Of a stretch of DNA of 16,626 nucleotides, positions 1 to 6,781 are shown piece after piece; within the stretch, counting starts at the first letter, position 1, and each line of letters begins with the position of its first letter. A model generated the notes under the pieces. It was not told the origin of the DNA. It saw only the letters and a program-made list of their open reading frames with translations, and ran no database searches. Source of the DNA: S010-25 sp964466455 (GTDB taxonomy: Bacteria > Pseudomonadota > Gammaproteobacteria > SZUA-229); contig CAYXNL010000050.1 of the NCBI GenBank assembly GCA_964466455.1, positions 1-16,626 of the forward strand. The letters run 5' to 3'. A program made the translations under genes and the position numbers.

Positions 1-24
1 TGAACCAGGTGGTACCATCGCGCC

Positions 25-1449
25 ATGAGTAAAGCGGCCAAACACGACACACATCCAACAACGCATATCGGTGTCGTTACCTTAACCTTCATGACGGCAG
101 CACTGTTTCTGACATTACGCAATATGCCGATGATGGCCGAGACCGGCATGAAGATGGTGTTTTTCAATATTGTCACGGTGTTTGCATTTCTTGTTCCGCT
201 TGCACTGGTGTCAGCAGAGTTGGCTACGGCCTGGCCGAAGAATGGTGTTTTTCACTGGGTTGAAACCGCTTTCGGTACGCGCTGGGGATTAACCGCTGTG
301 TGGTTACAATGGGTGCAGAGTCTGTTTGGTATTACCTCGATTCTTTCCTATGTGGCAGCGAGCCTGGCGTATGCCATTAATCCGAGTCTGGCTGGTTCGC
401 GCCCTTTTATTGTTATAGTGATTCTTGTCGTGTACTGGAGTGCTACTCTGTTGAATTTGCGTGGTATGCGCGCGTCGGGTTTGATCTCCAGTGTGTGCCT
501 CGGGGCGGGGGTCTTATTGCCTACGTTATTGCTGGTCGGTCTCGCGCTGTTTTATGTTATGCAGGGCCATCCCCTGCAGCTGAATCTGGCGATGACGGCC
601 GATAACTGGTTGCCGTTGCATGGAGCCAGGGATAGTCTGGTGCTGTTTCTGAGTTTTATTTTTGGTGTAGTTGGTATTGAAGTTTCGGCTAGTCACGCCA
701 GAGAGGTGCGTAATGTCCGGCGTAATTATCCTGTTGCTGTCTTTTCTGCCGCGGTACTTGGTTTTGTGCTGACACTACTTGGTGGGCTGGCGGTGGCATC
801 CGTGCTGCCGGTAAATCAACTGAATCTGGTTTCCGGCAGCGTTCAGGCATTACAGGTATTATTAGCTACCTGGCATCTTGGCTGGTTGTTGCCACCGCTT
901 GCATTGCTGGTAGCGCTGGGCGCAGCCGGACAGGTGAGTACCTGGGTGGTTGGGCCAGTTAAAGGGCTGTGGGCAGCTGGCTGTGCGGGTAATCTGCCAC
1001 CTGTATTGCAACGCACGAATGCCGCTGGTGTGCCGCGTAATCTGTTACTGATTCAGGCCTGTCTGATGAGTGTGGTGGCACTGGTTTTTCTTGTTGTTCC
1101 CTCGGTAAATACCGCCTTTCTGTTACTTACTTCTGTAGCGGTTATTCTTTATGCTGTTATGTATTTGATGCTGTTTGTCACTGCAATTCGGTTGCGTTAT
1201 ACACAGGCTGATACTGTACGGCCTTATCGGGTTCCCGGTGGATCCATCTGGGGGCTGTGGCTGGTCGCAGGAATCGGTTTTATTACCACTTTTATCTGTT
1301 TTCTTATTGGCTTCCTGGCACCGGATACACAAATGGATGCCACTTCTTATGCGCTGGCTATGTTTGTTACGCTTGTTGTCATGCTGGCAGCGCCTCAGCT
1401 ACTATATTACTGGCGTCGCCCTGAGTGGCTATCAGCCGGTACGGAGTAA
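25..1449 (+). CDS. gadC: GadC-like glutamate/GABA antiporter (APC family), no C-terminal plug
   Basis: 474-residue inner-membrane amino-acid antiporter of the APC superfamily. It should import glutamate and export GABA, completing the proton-consuming cycle with the decarboxylase encoded 5 bases downstream. The protein is hydrophobic throughout, as expected for about 12 helices. Stretches resemble E. coli GadC from memory: VGIEVSASHAREV in mid-protein (GadC GVEASATHVNEM) and STWVVGPVKGL (GadC ASWIVGPSRGM). The start is fixed by an in-frame TGA at 1-3 with no other start codon before the ATG at 25; only a weak AGGTGG lies upstream. E. coli GadC has about 511 residues and a C-terminal plug that closes the channel at neutral pH. 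This protein ends just after the last helix (YYWRRPEWLSAGTE) and has no plug. The partner gene makes GadC by far the likeliest role, but substrate is inferred from context; another amino acid/amine antiporter is possible. The promoter lies outside the window. Confidence 0.82.
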   Translation: MSKAAKHDTHPTTHIGVVTLTFMTAALFLTLRNMPMMAETGMKMVFFNIVTVFAFLVPLALVSAELATAWPKNGVFHWVETAFGTRWGLTAVWLQWVQSLFGITSILSYVAASLAYAINPSLAGSRPFIVIVILVVYWSATLLNLRGMRASGLISSVCLGAGVLLPTLLLVGLALFYVMQGHPLQLNLAMTADNWLPLHGARDSLVLFLSFIFGVVGIEVSASHAREVRNVRRNYPVAVFSAAVLGFVLTLLGGLAVASVLPVNQLNLVSGSVQALQVLLATWHLGWLLPPLALLVALGAAGQVSTWVVGPVKGLWAAGCAGNLPPVLQRTNAAGVPRNLLLIQACLMSVVALVFLVVPSVNTAFLLLTSVAVILYAVMYLMLFVTAIRLRYTQADTVRPYRVPGGSIWGLWLVAGIGFITTFICFLIGFLAPDTQMDATSYALAMFVTLVVMLAAPQLLYYWRRPEWLSAGTE

Positions 1450-1454
1450 TTATT

Positions 1455-2825
1455 ATGGTTAAAAAACTACTTCCCGATCTTGAACTCAGTCCTGCCTACG
1501 GTTCGCGTGCTATGACTGAACCGGTTCCCCGTTACACATTACCTGAGGCAGAGATGCCGCCCGCGACGGCATACCGCCTGATTCATGATGAATTGATGCT
1601 CGATGGTAACGCGAGGCTGAACCTTGCGACGTTTGTTACCACCTGGATGGAACCGGAAGCCGAGCAACTGCTGGCTGAGACCTTTGATAAGAATATGATT
1701 GATAAGGATGAGTATCCACAGACAGCAGAAATTGAGACACGCTGCGTCAATATGGTCGCCCGTCTGTTCCATGCGCCTGAGGATACCGATGCGGTAGGCG
1801 TTTCAACCATTGGTTCCAGTGAGGCTGTGATGCTTGCCGGTATGGCGCTAAAGTGGAACTGGCGTAAACGCAGGCAGGCAGCCGGTAAACCCTCAGGACA
1901 GCCTAATTTAATTCTTGGTGCCAATGTCCAGGTAGTATGGGAAAAATTCTGTCGTTACTGGGAGATAGAACCGCGTTATATTCCAATGCGCGAAGGCTGT
2001 TATGTTATTGAGCCTGACGAAGTTATCGCACGAATAGATGAAAATACCATTGGTGTGGTTGCTATTTTAGGGACTACTTTTACTGGTGAATTTGAACCGG
2101 TTGAGGCAATTCATGATGCCGTAGTCGCCCATAATGCGGCACAGGGACTGGCTGTACCATTGCACATTGATGCGGCCAGTGGCGGTTTTGTTGCGCCTTT
2201 TATTCACCCGCAGTTACGTTGGGATTTTCGTCTGCCCAATGTTGTTTCGATCAATGTATCGGGTCATAAATATGGTCTGGTTTATCCCGGTGTTGGCTGG
2301 GCGGTGTGGCGTGATCGTCAATATTTGCCTGAGGAGCTGGTCTTTCACGTCAACTATTTGGGTGGGGATATGCCGACGTTCACGCTTAATTTCTCTCGCC
2401 CCGGAAATCAGGTTGTCGGGCAGTATTATAATTTTCTGCGGCTGGGGCGTGATGGCTATACTCGTATCATTTCTACCCTGCGCGATACCGCCACGCATCT
2501 TTCTGCATGCATTGTAGAACTTGGTCCGTTTGAGCTGCTAAGTGACGGTAGCATGATTCCCGTTTTTGCCTTTCGTCTCAAGGATGCTTCCCGTTATTCT
2601 GTGTATGACATTTCCGAACGTTTGCGCACCCATGGCTGGCAGATTCCAGCTTATACTATGCCACCTGATGCGACAGAAATTGCGGTACTGCGTATTGTTG
2701 TGCGTGAAGGTTTTTCACGTGATATGGCCGATATGCTGATTGCCGATATGACCAGAGTAGTGAATGAACTTGATGCCTCCCCGCCGCTACACCCCGGAAA
2801 ACCAACGCAGGGGTTTCATCACTGA
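1455..2825 (+). CDS. gadB: Glutamate decarboxylase (PLP-dependent)
   Basis: 456-residue cytoplasmic enzyme that converts glutamate to GABA and CO2, consuming a proton. Family hallmarks: DGNARLNLATF near the N-terminus, STIGSSEA (phosphate-binding region), HIDAASGG with D239 for the pyridine nitrogen, and SGHKYGL with K272 as the PLP-binding lysine (K276 in E. coli GadB). The ATG at 1455 is preferred because GGAG at 1443-1446 sits 8 bases upstream. A GTG at 1425 would overlap gadC and lacks such a site. The N-terminus (LSPAYGSRAMTEPVPRY) differs from the acid-sensing N-terminal helix of E. coli GadA/B and, from memory, looks more like plant and cyanobacterial enzymes. The C-terminus ends GFHH, so a His remains near the end, where E. 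coli GadB uses His465 to block the active site at neutral pH. It is co-transcribed with gadC (5-base gap). Confidence 0.96.
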   Translation: MVKKLLPDLELSPAYGSRAMTEPVPRYTLPEAEMPPATAYRLIHDELMLDGNARLNLATFVTTWMEPEAEQLLAETFDKNMIDKDEYPQTAEIETRCVNMVARLFHAPEDTDAVGVSTIGSSEAVMLAGMALKWNWRKRRQAAGKPSGQPNLILGANVQVVWEKFCRYWEIEPRYIPMREGCYVIEPDEVIARIDENTIGVVAILGTTFTGEFEPVEAIHDAVVAHNAAQGLAVPLHIDAASGGFVAPFIHPQLRWDFRLPNVVSINVSGHKYGLVYPGVGWAVWRDRQYLPEELVFHVNYLGGDMPTFTLNFSRPGNQVVGQYYNFLRLGRDGYTRIISTLRDTATHLSACIVELGPFELLSDGSMIPVFAFRLKDASRYSVYDISERLRTHGWQIPAYTMPPDATEIAVLRIVVREGFSRDMADMLIADMTRVVNELDASPPLHPGKPTQGFHH

Positions 2826-2893
2826 AACTGGATCAGGGCTAATTATTTTCGCCCCAGCCTTTTATCTGTGTATCCAGGTTGAACTTTCTATAA

Positions 2894-2909
2894 TGTCACC
2901 TGTGTGACA
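2894..2909 (+). promoter_or_regulatory. Predicted Crp/Fnr-type operator and class II promoter for the usp fusion
   Basis: TGTCACCTGTGTGACA is a palindrome of TGTCA and TGACA half-sites around CCTGTG. Its centre (2901.5) lies 41.5 bases upstream of a predicted start at 2943. At the matching -10 position (2931-2936) stands TAGGCT, which keeps the key T, A and final T. The core resembles the two sites at 15608 and 15638 next to the Crp/Fnr gene. A perfect TATAAT at 2889-2894 overlaps the site but lacks a convincing -35, so repression of an alternative promoter is also possible. Confidence 0.5.
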
Positions 2910-2981
2910 GTGGAAGGCCGAGTGGTGGTTTAGGCTACTGCCATTGGTAATTGACTGGCAGCTATTTCCGGAGGTTCGTAA

Positions 2982-3803
2982 ATGTTTGAATTTATACCGG
3001 TAAACGAAAAAGGTATTCTGGCTTTTAAAGCGAGCGGTAAGTTGACGGCTGCGGATTACCAGCAGTTTCTGCCTAAGCTGGAAACTTTAATCCGTAGATA
3101 CGGGCATATTTCCATGTATATTGAGCTGGATCATTTTCAGGGCTGGGAAGCAAAAGCCGCATGGGCTGATTTACGTTTCGATATCCGTCATGATCGTGAT
3201 ATTAATCGTATTGCTGTTATTGGGGACAATGTGCTGGAGCATGCAGGCATTGTGTTAGCTAATCTTTTTACCCACACCCAAATGCGATTTTTTAATAAGG
3301 ATGCATCCCGGCAGGCATGGGACTGGCTGGAGCATAAACCGGAACCACAGGCGCAGCCCAAAGCGGTTGAAGATTACAGACATATTTTACTGGCTGTTGA
3401 TTTTTCACCTTTTTCAGAACACGCCGCGCAGCGTGCCTGCAGGTTGGCAAAACAGTATGGAGCACAGCTTGATGTACTGACGGTTGTGGAGGATATCGTT
3501 GCTTATAATGATGAGTTTTCACCGATTGATACCGATCTGATGATTAATGAAGAAGCCATTATGACTAATGCAGAAGTTCATCTGAAAACACTGGCGAAAC
3601 GACTGGATTTTGCGGATGATGTTCTTCTCGAAGCGCAGTGGGGCAATCCAAAATGGTCAATTATTTCGTGGGCAAGAGAAAAAGGGATTGACCTGATTGT
3701 GGTCGGTACACATGGTCGGCGAGGATTCTCTCGCCTGCTGGGCTCAGTCAGCACCAGTGTTATGCATCAGGCTCCCTGTGATGTATTGGTGGTTAAATCT
3801 TAA
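2982..3803 (+). CDS. SpoIIAA-like (STAS-type) domain fused to universal stress protein UspA domain
   Basis: 273-residue cytoplasmic protein with two domains. Residues 1 to about 120 look like the SpoIIAA-like/STAS family (PF11964 type): FEFIPVNEKGILAFKASGKL, then YIELDHFQGWEAKA and INRIAVIGDN. Residues about 132-273 form a UspA domain: YRHILLAVDFSPFSEHAA at its start and GTHGRRGFSRLLGS (242-255) near its end. The latter is the G-x2-G-x8-G-S nucleotide-binding loop, so ATP binding is likely. A Pro/Gln-rich linker (119-128) joins the domains. The start is well supported by CGGAGGT at 2969-2975, 6 bases before the ATG. The partner and precise role are unknown; a stress-related binding or anti-regulator function is inferred. 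It stands alone between the gad pair and the clcA patch and has its own predicted Crp/Fnr-type promoter. Confidence 0.88.
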   Translation: MFEFIPVNEKGILAFKASGKLTAADYQQFLPKLETLIRRYGHISMYIELDHFQGWEAKAAWADLRFDIRHDRDINRIAVIGDNVLEHAGIVLANLFTHTQMRFFNKDASRQAWDWLEHKPEPQAQPKAVEDYRHILLAVDFSPFSEHAAQRACRLAKQYGAQLDVLTVVEDIVAYNDEFSPIDTDLMINEEAIMTNAEVHLKTLAKRLDFADDVLLEAQWGNPKWSIISWAREKGIDLIVVGTHGRRGFSRLLGSVSTSVMHQAPCDVLVVKS

Positions 3804-3809
3804 GAAAAC

Positions 3810-3853
3810 CACCGTTCGTTCTGCATTAGACGATTTTAATCGCCATGTCTTCC
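3810..3853 (+). repeat. Direct repeat copy A, left of the clcA patch
   Basis: 44 bases that recur in the same orientation at 5494-5537 with 41 identical positions and no gaps. The repeat contains the short palindrome CGATTTTAATCG. It begins 6 bases after the usp stop codon. The two copies bracket the ybhR remnant and clcA. Confidence 0.88.
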
Positions 3854-3857
3854 TGTT

Positions 3858-4003
3858 GTGTCCGCTTTTAACGGTTCCTGATACATCCAATGCCTGAACA
3901 GCCTGTTGCTGAATGTCGCCTAATTACCGTTCCCCTTAGTAATCGCCATTACAATAATAAAACCGGCTTCCAGTATCCCGATAACAATTCCTGTTTTCTG
4001 CTT
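3858..4003 (-). pseudogene. Decayed 3' remnant of a ybhR-type ABC permease gene
   Basis: This spacer between usp and clcA contains pieces of the permease gene found intact at 8932-10056, in the same orientation and order. 3858-3903 matches 8911-8957 (about 40 of 47 positions, one gap), covering the end of ybhR and its 3' flank. 3945-3988 matches 9317-9360 with 41 of 44 identical and no gap. A weaker middle piece begins GCCTGTTGCTG at 3901, as at 9188. The material between these blocks in the intact gene is missing, so this is an internally deleted relic with no reading frame. Its stop codon is also lost. It implies a former second copy of the exporter genes, or a duplication during local rearrangement. 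The right-hand boundary is uncertain. Confidence 0.82.
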
Positions 4004-4008
4004 TAATA

Positions 4009-4032
4009 CCCCGTCTGCTTGCGGCAGGGTAG
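4009..4032 (+). repeat. GC hairpin of a small intergenic repeat family, clcA leader
   Basis: CTGC (4015-4018) pairs with GCAG (4024-4027) around TTGCG, extended by CC/GG across a 2-base bulge. It shares GCTTGCGGC and a following GGTAGTTT with the hairpin at 5453-5480, on the other side of clcA. It lies just upstream of the clcA ribosome-binding site, so it may affect the clcA transcript, but it is more simply a repeat at the patch edge. Confidence 0.5.
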
Positions 4033-4051
4033 TTTTTTGGAAAAGACTGTA

Positions 4052-5404
4052 ATGAAAAAAGAACAAAATAAAATTTTAAAATTTACCGTCATGATGTTTC
4101 TGGCGGCGGTAGTTGGTGTTTCTATTGGAGTTGTTGGTTCCTTGTTTCATATGGCGATAGACTTTGTTATCCATTCAAAAGCTCATTGGATTCATGAATG
4201 GTGGAAATTTCAAGGCTATGTGTGGGTGCCTTATGTAGTAAGTTCTATGATTATGGTCTATTTTGCTATCATTTTGGTGCGTAAATTTGGACCGGAAGCT
4301 GGTGGTAGCGGTGTTCAGGAGATTGAAGGTATCCTGGCAGATAAACGTGAAATGCGTGCCGTGCGTGTACTTGTTATTAAGTTTTTTGGCGGTATTTCAG
4401 GACTTGGTGGTGGCATGGTTATGGGGCGAGAGGGTCCTACTATTCAGATGGGAGGTGCTTTAGGTAATATTGCTGCAACCATTGCTTCACTCAGTAAAGA
4501 AGATGCAAAAATCTTGATAGCAGCTGGTGCTGGTGCTGGTTTGGCTGTTGCTTTTAATGCTCCTGTCGCTGGAATGTTATTTGTATTTGAAGAGATGCGC
4601 AGACAGTTTAAATTTACCTTTATATCAGTGCCGAGCGTGGTTGTATCATCGATAGTCGGCATATATGTTTTATATTTTTTTATGGGTGATTATGATTTTA
4701 TATCAGTTAAACCGTTGCTGGCTCCGGCAACACATGAATTATGGGTATTCCTTGTCTTTGGTGTTTTTTTTGGTTTTCTTGGCTGGACGTTTAACACTTT
4801 TATAGTCAGGTTTGCAGATAAGTTTTCAACATATAACGGTGTGCAATTTCATATAGCAAGTTTAATTACTGGTGCTATGATTGGATTTTTATTATATAAA
4901 TGGCCAGATACGGTTGGGGAAGGATTTGGAATTATTCATACGATACTGCACAATGATTTTTCTTTTGAGATTATAGCCGCACTTTTTTTAGCACGTTTTC
5001 TTACGACACTTAGCTCTTACGGAACTAGTGCTCCCGGTGGTATTTTTGCTCCTATGTTAGCTATCGGAACGATTTTTGGAATTGGATTTGGAATAGCTGT
5101 TCATTATTTTTTACCTTTGTATGCGATTGATCCGTATGTGTTTGCTATAGTTGGAATGTCGGCGCTTTTTGCCGCTACCGTGGGTGCTCCATTTACCGGT
5201 ATTATGTTGATTTTAGAATTAACGGGTCATTACAATTTAGTTGCCCCAGTTTTGGTTGGTTCATTAGCAGCATTTGCTATGTCAAATATCTTAGGTGTTA
5301 GACCAATATATTCTTTATTACTTGAGAGAACACTTAGAATTGCCAAATTTGGCGTGGAGGAAGATGAAAAACTGGAAAAAAATGCAGAAGATCGAAAGGC
5401 TTAA
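4052..5404 (+). CDS. clcA: ClC-type H+/Cl- exchange transporter
   Basis: 450-residue inner-membrane ClC protein (E. coli ClcA has 473). It exchanges 2 Cl- for 1 H+ and is known in E. coli to support extreme acid resistance as an electrical shunt. Family motifs are in order: GSGVQEIEG (GSGIPEIEG in E. coli, P changed to Q), GREGPT with gating glutamate E127 (E148), FEEMRRQF with proton glutamate E181 (E203), GGIFAPM, and RPIYSLLL carrying the ion-site tyrosine (Y445). Having both glutamates argues for an exchanger and not a passive channel. The ATG at 4052 is chosen for its GGAAAAG 6 bases upstream; an in-frame TTG at 4019 falls inside a hairpin. The gene is more AT-rich than its neighbours: four 60-base lines I counted gave 33-40% GC, though Gly-rich motif regions are higher. 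Together with the flanking direct repeats this suggests acquisition or relocation. The gad pair nearby fits an acid-stress role. Confidence 0.95.
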   Translation: MKKEQNKILKFTVMMFLAAVVGVSIGVVGSLFHMAIDFVIHSKAHWIHEWWKFQGYVWVPYVVSSMIMVYFAIILVRKFGPEAGGSGVQEIEGILADKREMRAVRVLVIKFFGGISGLGGGMVMGREGPTIQMGGALGNIAATIASLSKEDAKILIAAGAGAGLAVAFNAPVAGMLFVFEEMRRQFKFTFISVPSVVVSSIVGIYVLYFFMGDYDFISVKPLLAPATHELWVFLVFGVFFGFLGWTFNTFIVRFADKFSTYNGVQFHIASLITGAMIGFLLYKWPDTVGEGFGIIHTILHNDFSFEIIAALFLARFLTTLSSYGTSAPGGIFAPMLAIGTIFGIGFGIAVHYFLPLYAIDPYVFAIVGMSALFAATVGAPFTGIMLILELTGHYNLVAPVLVGSLAAFAMSNILGVRPIYSLLLERTLRIAKFGVEEDEKLEKNAEDRKA

Positions 5405-5452
5405 ACTACTTGTACAGGTGATAGACTTATTCAGAGGTGCCCTTAGGGTTTA

Positions 5453-5480
5453 CTCCCCGCAGCTTGCGGCGCGGTAGTTT
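5453..5480 (+). repeat. GC hairpin in the convergent gap between clcA and pdhC
   Basis: CCCCGCAGCTTGCGGCGCGG can fold as CCGCA/TGCGG around GCT, or as a longer CCGC/GCGG stem. It is related to the hairpin before clcA (4009-4032) and to the one at 14131-14146. It lies between two converging genes, so it could stop transcription from either side, but no clear T-run follows on either strand. Confidence 0.5.
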
Positions 5481-5493
5481 ATTCTCAAGGAAA

Positions 5494-5537
5494 CACCGTT
5501 CGCTCCGCATTAGACGATTTTAATCGCCATGTTTTCC
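5494..5537 (+). repeat. Direct repeat copy B, right of the clcA patch
   Basis: Same 44-base sequence as 3810-3853 with three substitutions. It ends 14 bases before the pdhC stop codon. At 44 bp and 93% identity it is too long and too diverged for a fresh target-site duplication. It more likely marks an old duplication, recombination between dispersed repeats, or the ends of an unrecognised element. Confidence 0.88.
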
Positions 5538-5551
5538 GATTTAGAGATATT

Positions 5552-6742
5552 TTAGTGGATGGTTGCCTCCAGAATTGCCTTTAATGTGGTAAGGAATCGC
5601 GCCGCCTCCGCGCCGAATATCACCCGGTGATCACAGCTCAGGGTTATTTCAGTCATCATATTTCTGGCTGCACCAATAGTCAGGATTGCTGCTGCGCCCA
5701 GCGGTACAACGGCATCAAAATGGGTGATTGCCGGGAACATTCCCAGATTGGAAAGATAGAATGTTGCACCTTCATAGTCTTTGGGTTGCAGGCTACCCTG
5801 TAATGCTTTGTGTTTCAGCGTTTGCCAGTCGCTTGCCAGTTCATCAAGTGACCGTTCGCTTACATTACGAAGGGTTGGGGTAATCAGGCCACCGGGAATA
5901 TCAACCGCGATACCTATGTCTACCTGTTTGCGCATAGCCAGGCCCCACTGTGTATAGGCGCTGTTAATATTCGGGTATTGTGTAATGGCCTGGGCGCAAC
6001 CGCGGGCAAGTAACAGGGTGGTGGAAAAGGTAGTGTTTTTTGCCTGTTTCTGCAAACTGCCAAGATCGACCTCAGCGGTGATTCGAAAGGTGGGCGTGTG
6101 CACGGTTGCACTCATATTGTTTGCTATAGCCCGGTGCATGGGCGTCAGTAGTCTGTAGTGAAACGGTGGTCCGATCTCCAGTCTGGGTTGCGGATCGCTG
6201 AGTGCGTTTGTCAGTACCTGGCTGGCGCGTATTACACCATCTCGGCCGGGAGCAATGTGTTGTAGCGATAGACCAAGTTCCTGTGCCAGACCACGGGCAT
6301 AGGGAGAAGAAAGTGGTGTTTGCGTATGCTCATTTTTTTGTGTTGAGTGGGGTTCGGGCGGGGTGCTCTGGTAGAGCGCTGCATCTTCTGTTTTTATCTG
6401 ATTGTTCTGTATAGCATGCGAGGCTATTTCTACTTTTTTATCCATCTGTTCATTGCCATGGCCCGGGCTTTTTTCTTTGAGAGGTTCCTGTTGGGTTTCT
6501 TCTTTCTGGTCGCTAAGATAACCAATAATGGCACCCAGCGGGTAATCCTTTTCCACTGCGGCCAGCGGGCCGACCAGATAGCCATCATGAAAGGCTTCAA
6601 TCTCCATCATGGCTTTATCTGATTCAACTTCAGCGATAGGTTCTCCTTTTTTTACTGCATCACCCGGTTGTTTTAACCACTGATGCAGGCGCCCGGTTTC
6701 CATGGTATCGGACAGTACGGGTATTTTTATTTCTTCACGCAT
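5552..6742 (-). CDS. pdhC: Pyruvate (2-oxoacid) dehydrogenase E2, dihydrolipoamide acetyltransferase
   Basis: 396-residue core subunit that transfers the acetyl group from lipoyl-lysine to CoA. Domains: one lipoyl domain (1 to about 78) with ESDKA and lipoylated K43; a charged, Gln/Glu-rich linker; a peripheral-subunit-binding domain (about 146-177, SSPYARGLAQELGLSL then GRDGVIRASQVL); and a catalytic domain from about 197. The catalytic motif reads DHRVIFGAEAARFL: H372 is present, but the usual Asp of HRxxDG is Phe376. From memory, cyanobacterial and plastid E2 proteins have Tyr there (DHRVIYGA), so an aromatic residue does not by itself mean an inactive enzyme. The ATG follows GGAG with a 7-base gap. 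It lies 39 bases after pdhB in one operon. No E3 gene follows, so dihydrolipoamide dehydrogenase must come from elsewhere. An acetoin dehydrogenase E2 is the main alternative. Confidence 0.9.
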   Translation of the reverse strand: MREEIKIPVLSDTMETGRLHQWLKQPGDAVKKGEPIAEVESDKAMMEIEAFHDGYLVGPLAAVEKDYPLGAIIGYLSDQKEETQQEPLKEKSPGHGNEQMDKKVEIASHAIQNNQIKTEDAALYQSTPPEPHSTQKNEHTQTPLSSPYARGLAQELGLSLQHIAPGRDGVIRASQVLTNALSDPQPRLEIGPPFHYRLLTPMHRAIANNMSATVHTPTFRITAEVDLGSLQKQAKNTTFSTTLLLARGCAQAITQYPNINSAYTQWGLAMRKQVDIGIAVDIPGGLITPTLRNVSERSLDELASDWQTLKHKALQGSLQPKDYEGATFYLSNLGMFPAITHFDAVVPLGAAAILTIGAARNMMTEITLSCDHRVIFGAEAARFLTTLKAILEATIH

Positions 6743-6781
6743 TTAAATTCTCCGGTGATTTTAATGGGTGATTATGGTTAT

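Noticed and set aside
1425..1454. GTG start giving gadB ten extra N-terminal residues
   Set aside because: It overlaps the end of gadC and has no ribosome-binding site; the ATG at 1455 has GGAG at 8 bases.
2835..2863. Terminator after gadB (AGGGCT ... AGCCT then TTTAT)
   Set aside because: The stem is short, bulged and has a 15-base loop, and the T-run is broken.
2889..2894. Perfect TATAAT as the main usp promoter
   Set aside because: At 17-18 bases upstream there is no good -35, and TTGAAC (2879) is only 4 bases away. Kept only as an alternative, since it overlaps the operator-like palindrome.
3810..5537. Direct repeats as a transposon target-site duplication
   Set aside because: 44 bp is far too long for common transposons, the copies differ at three positions, and no transposase or terminal inverted repeats are visible inside.
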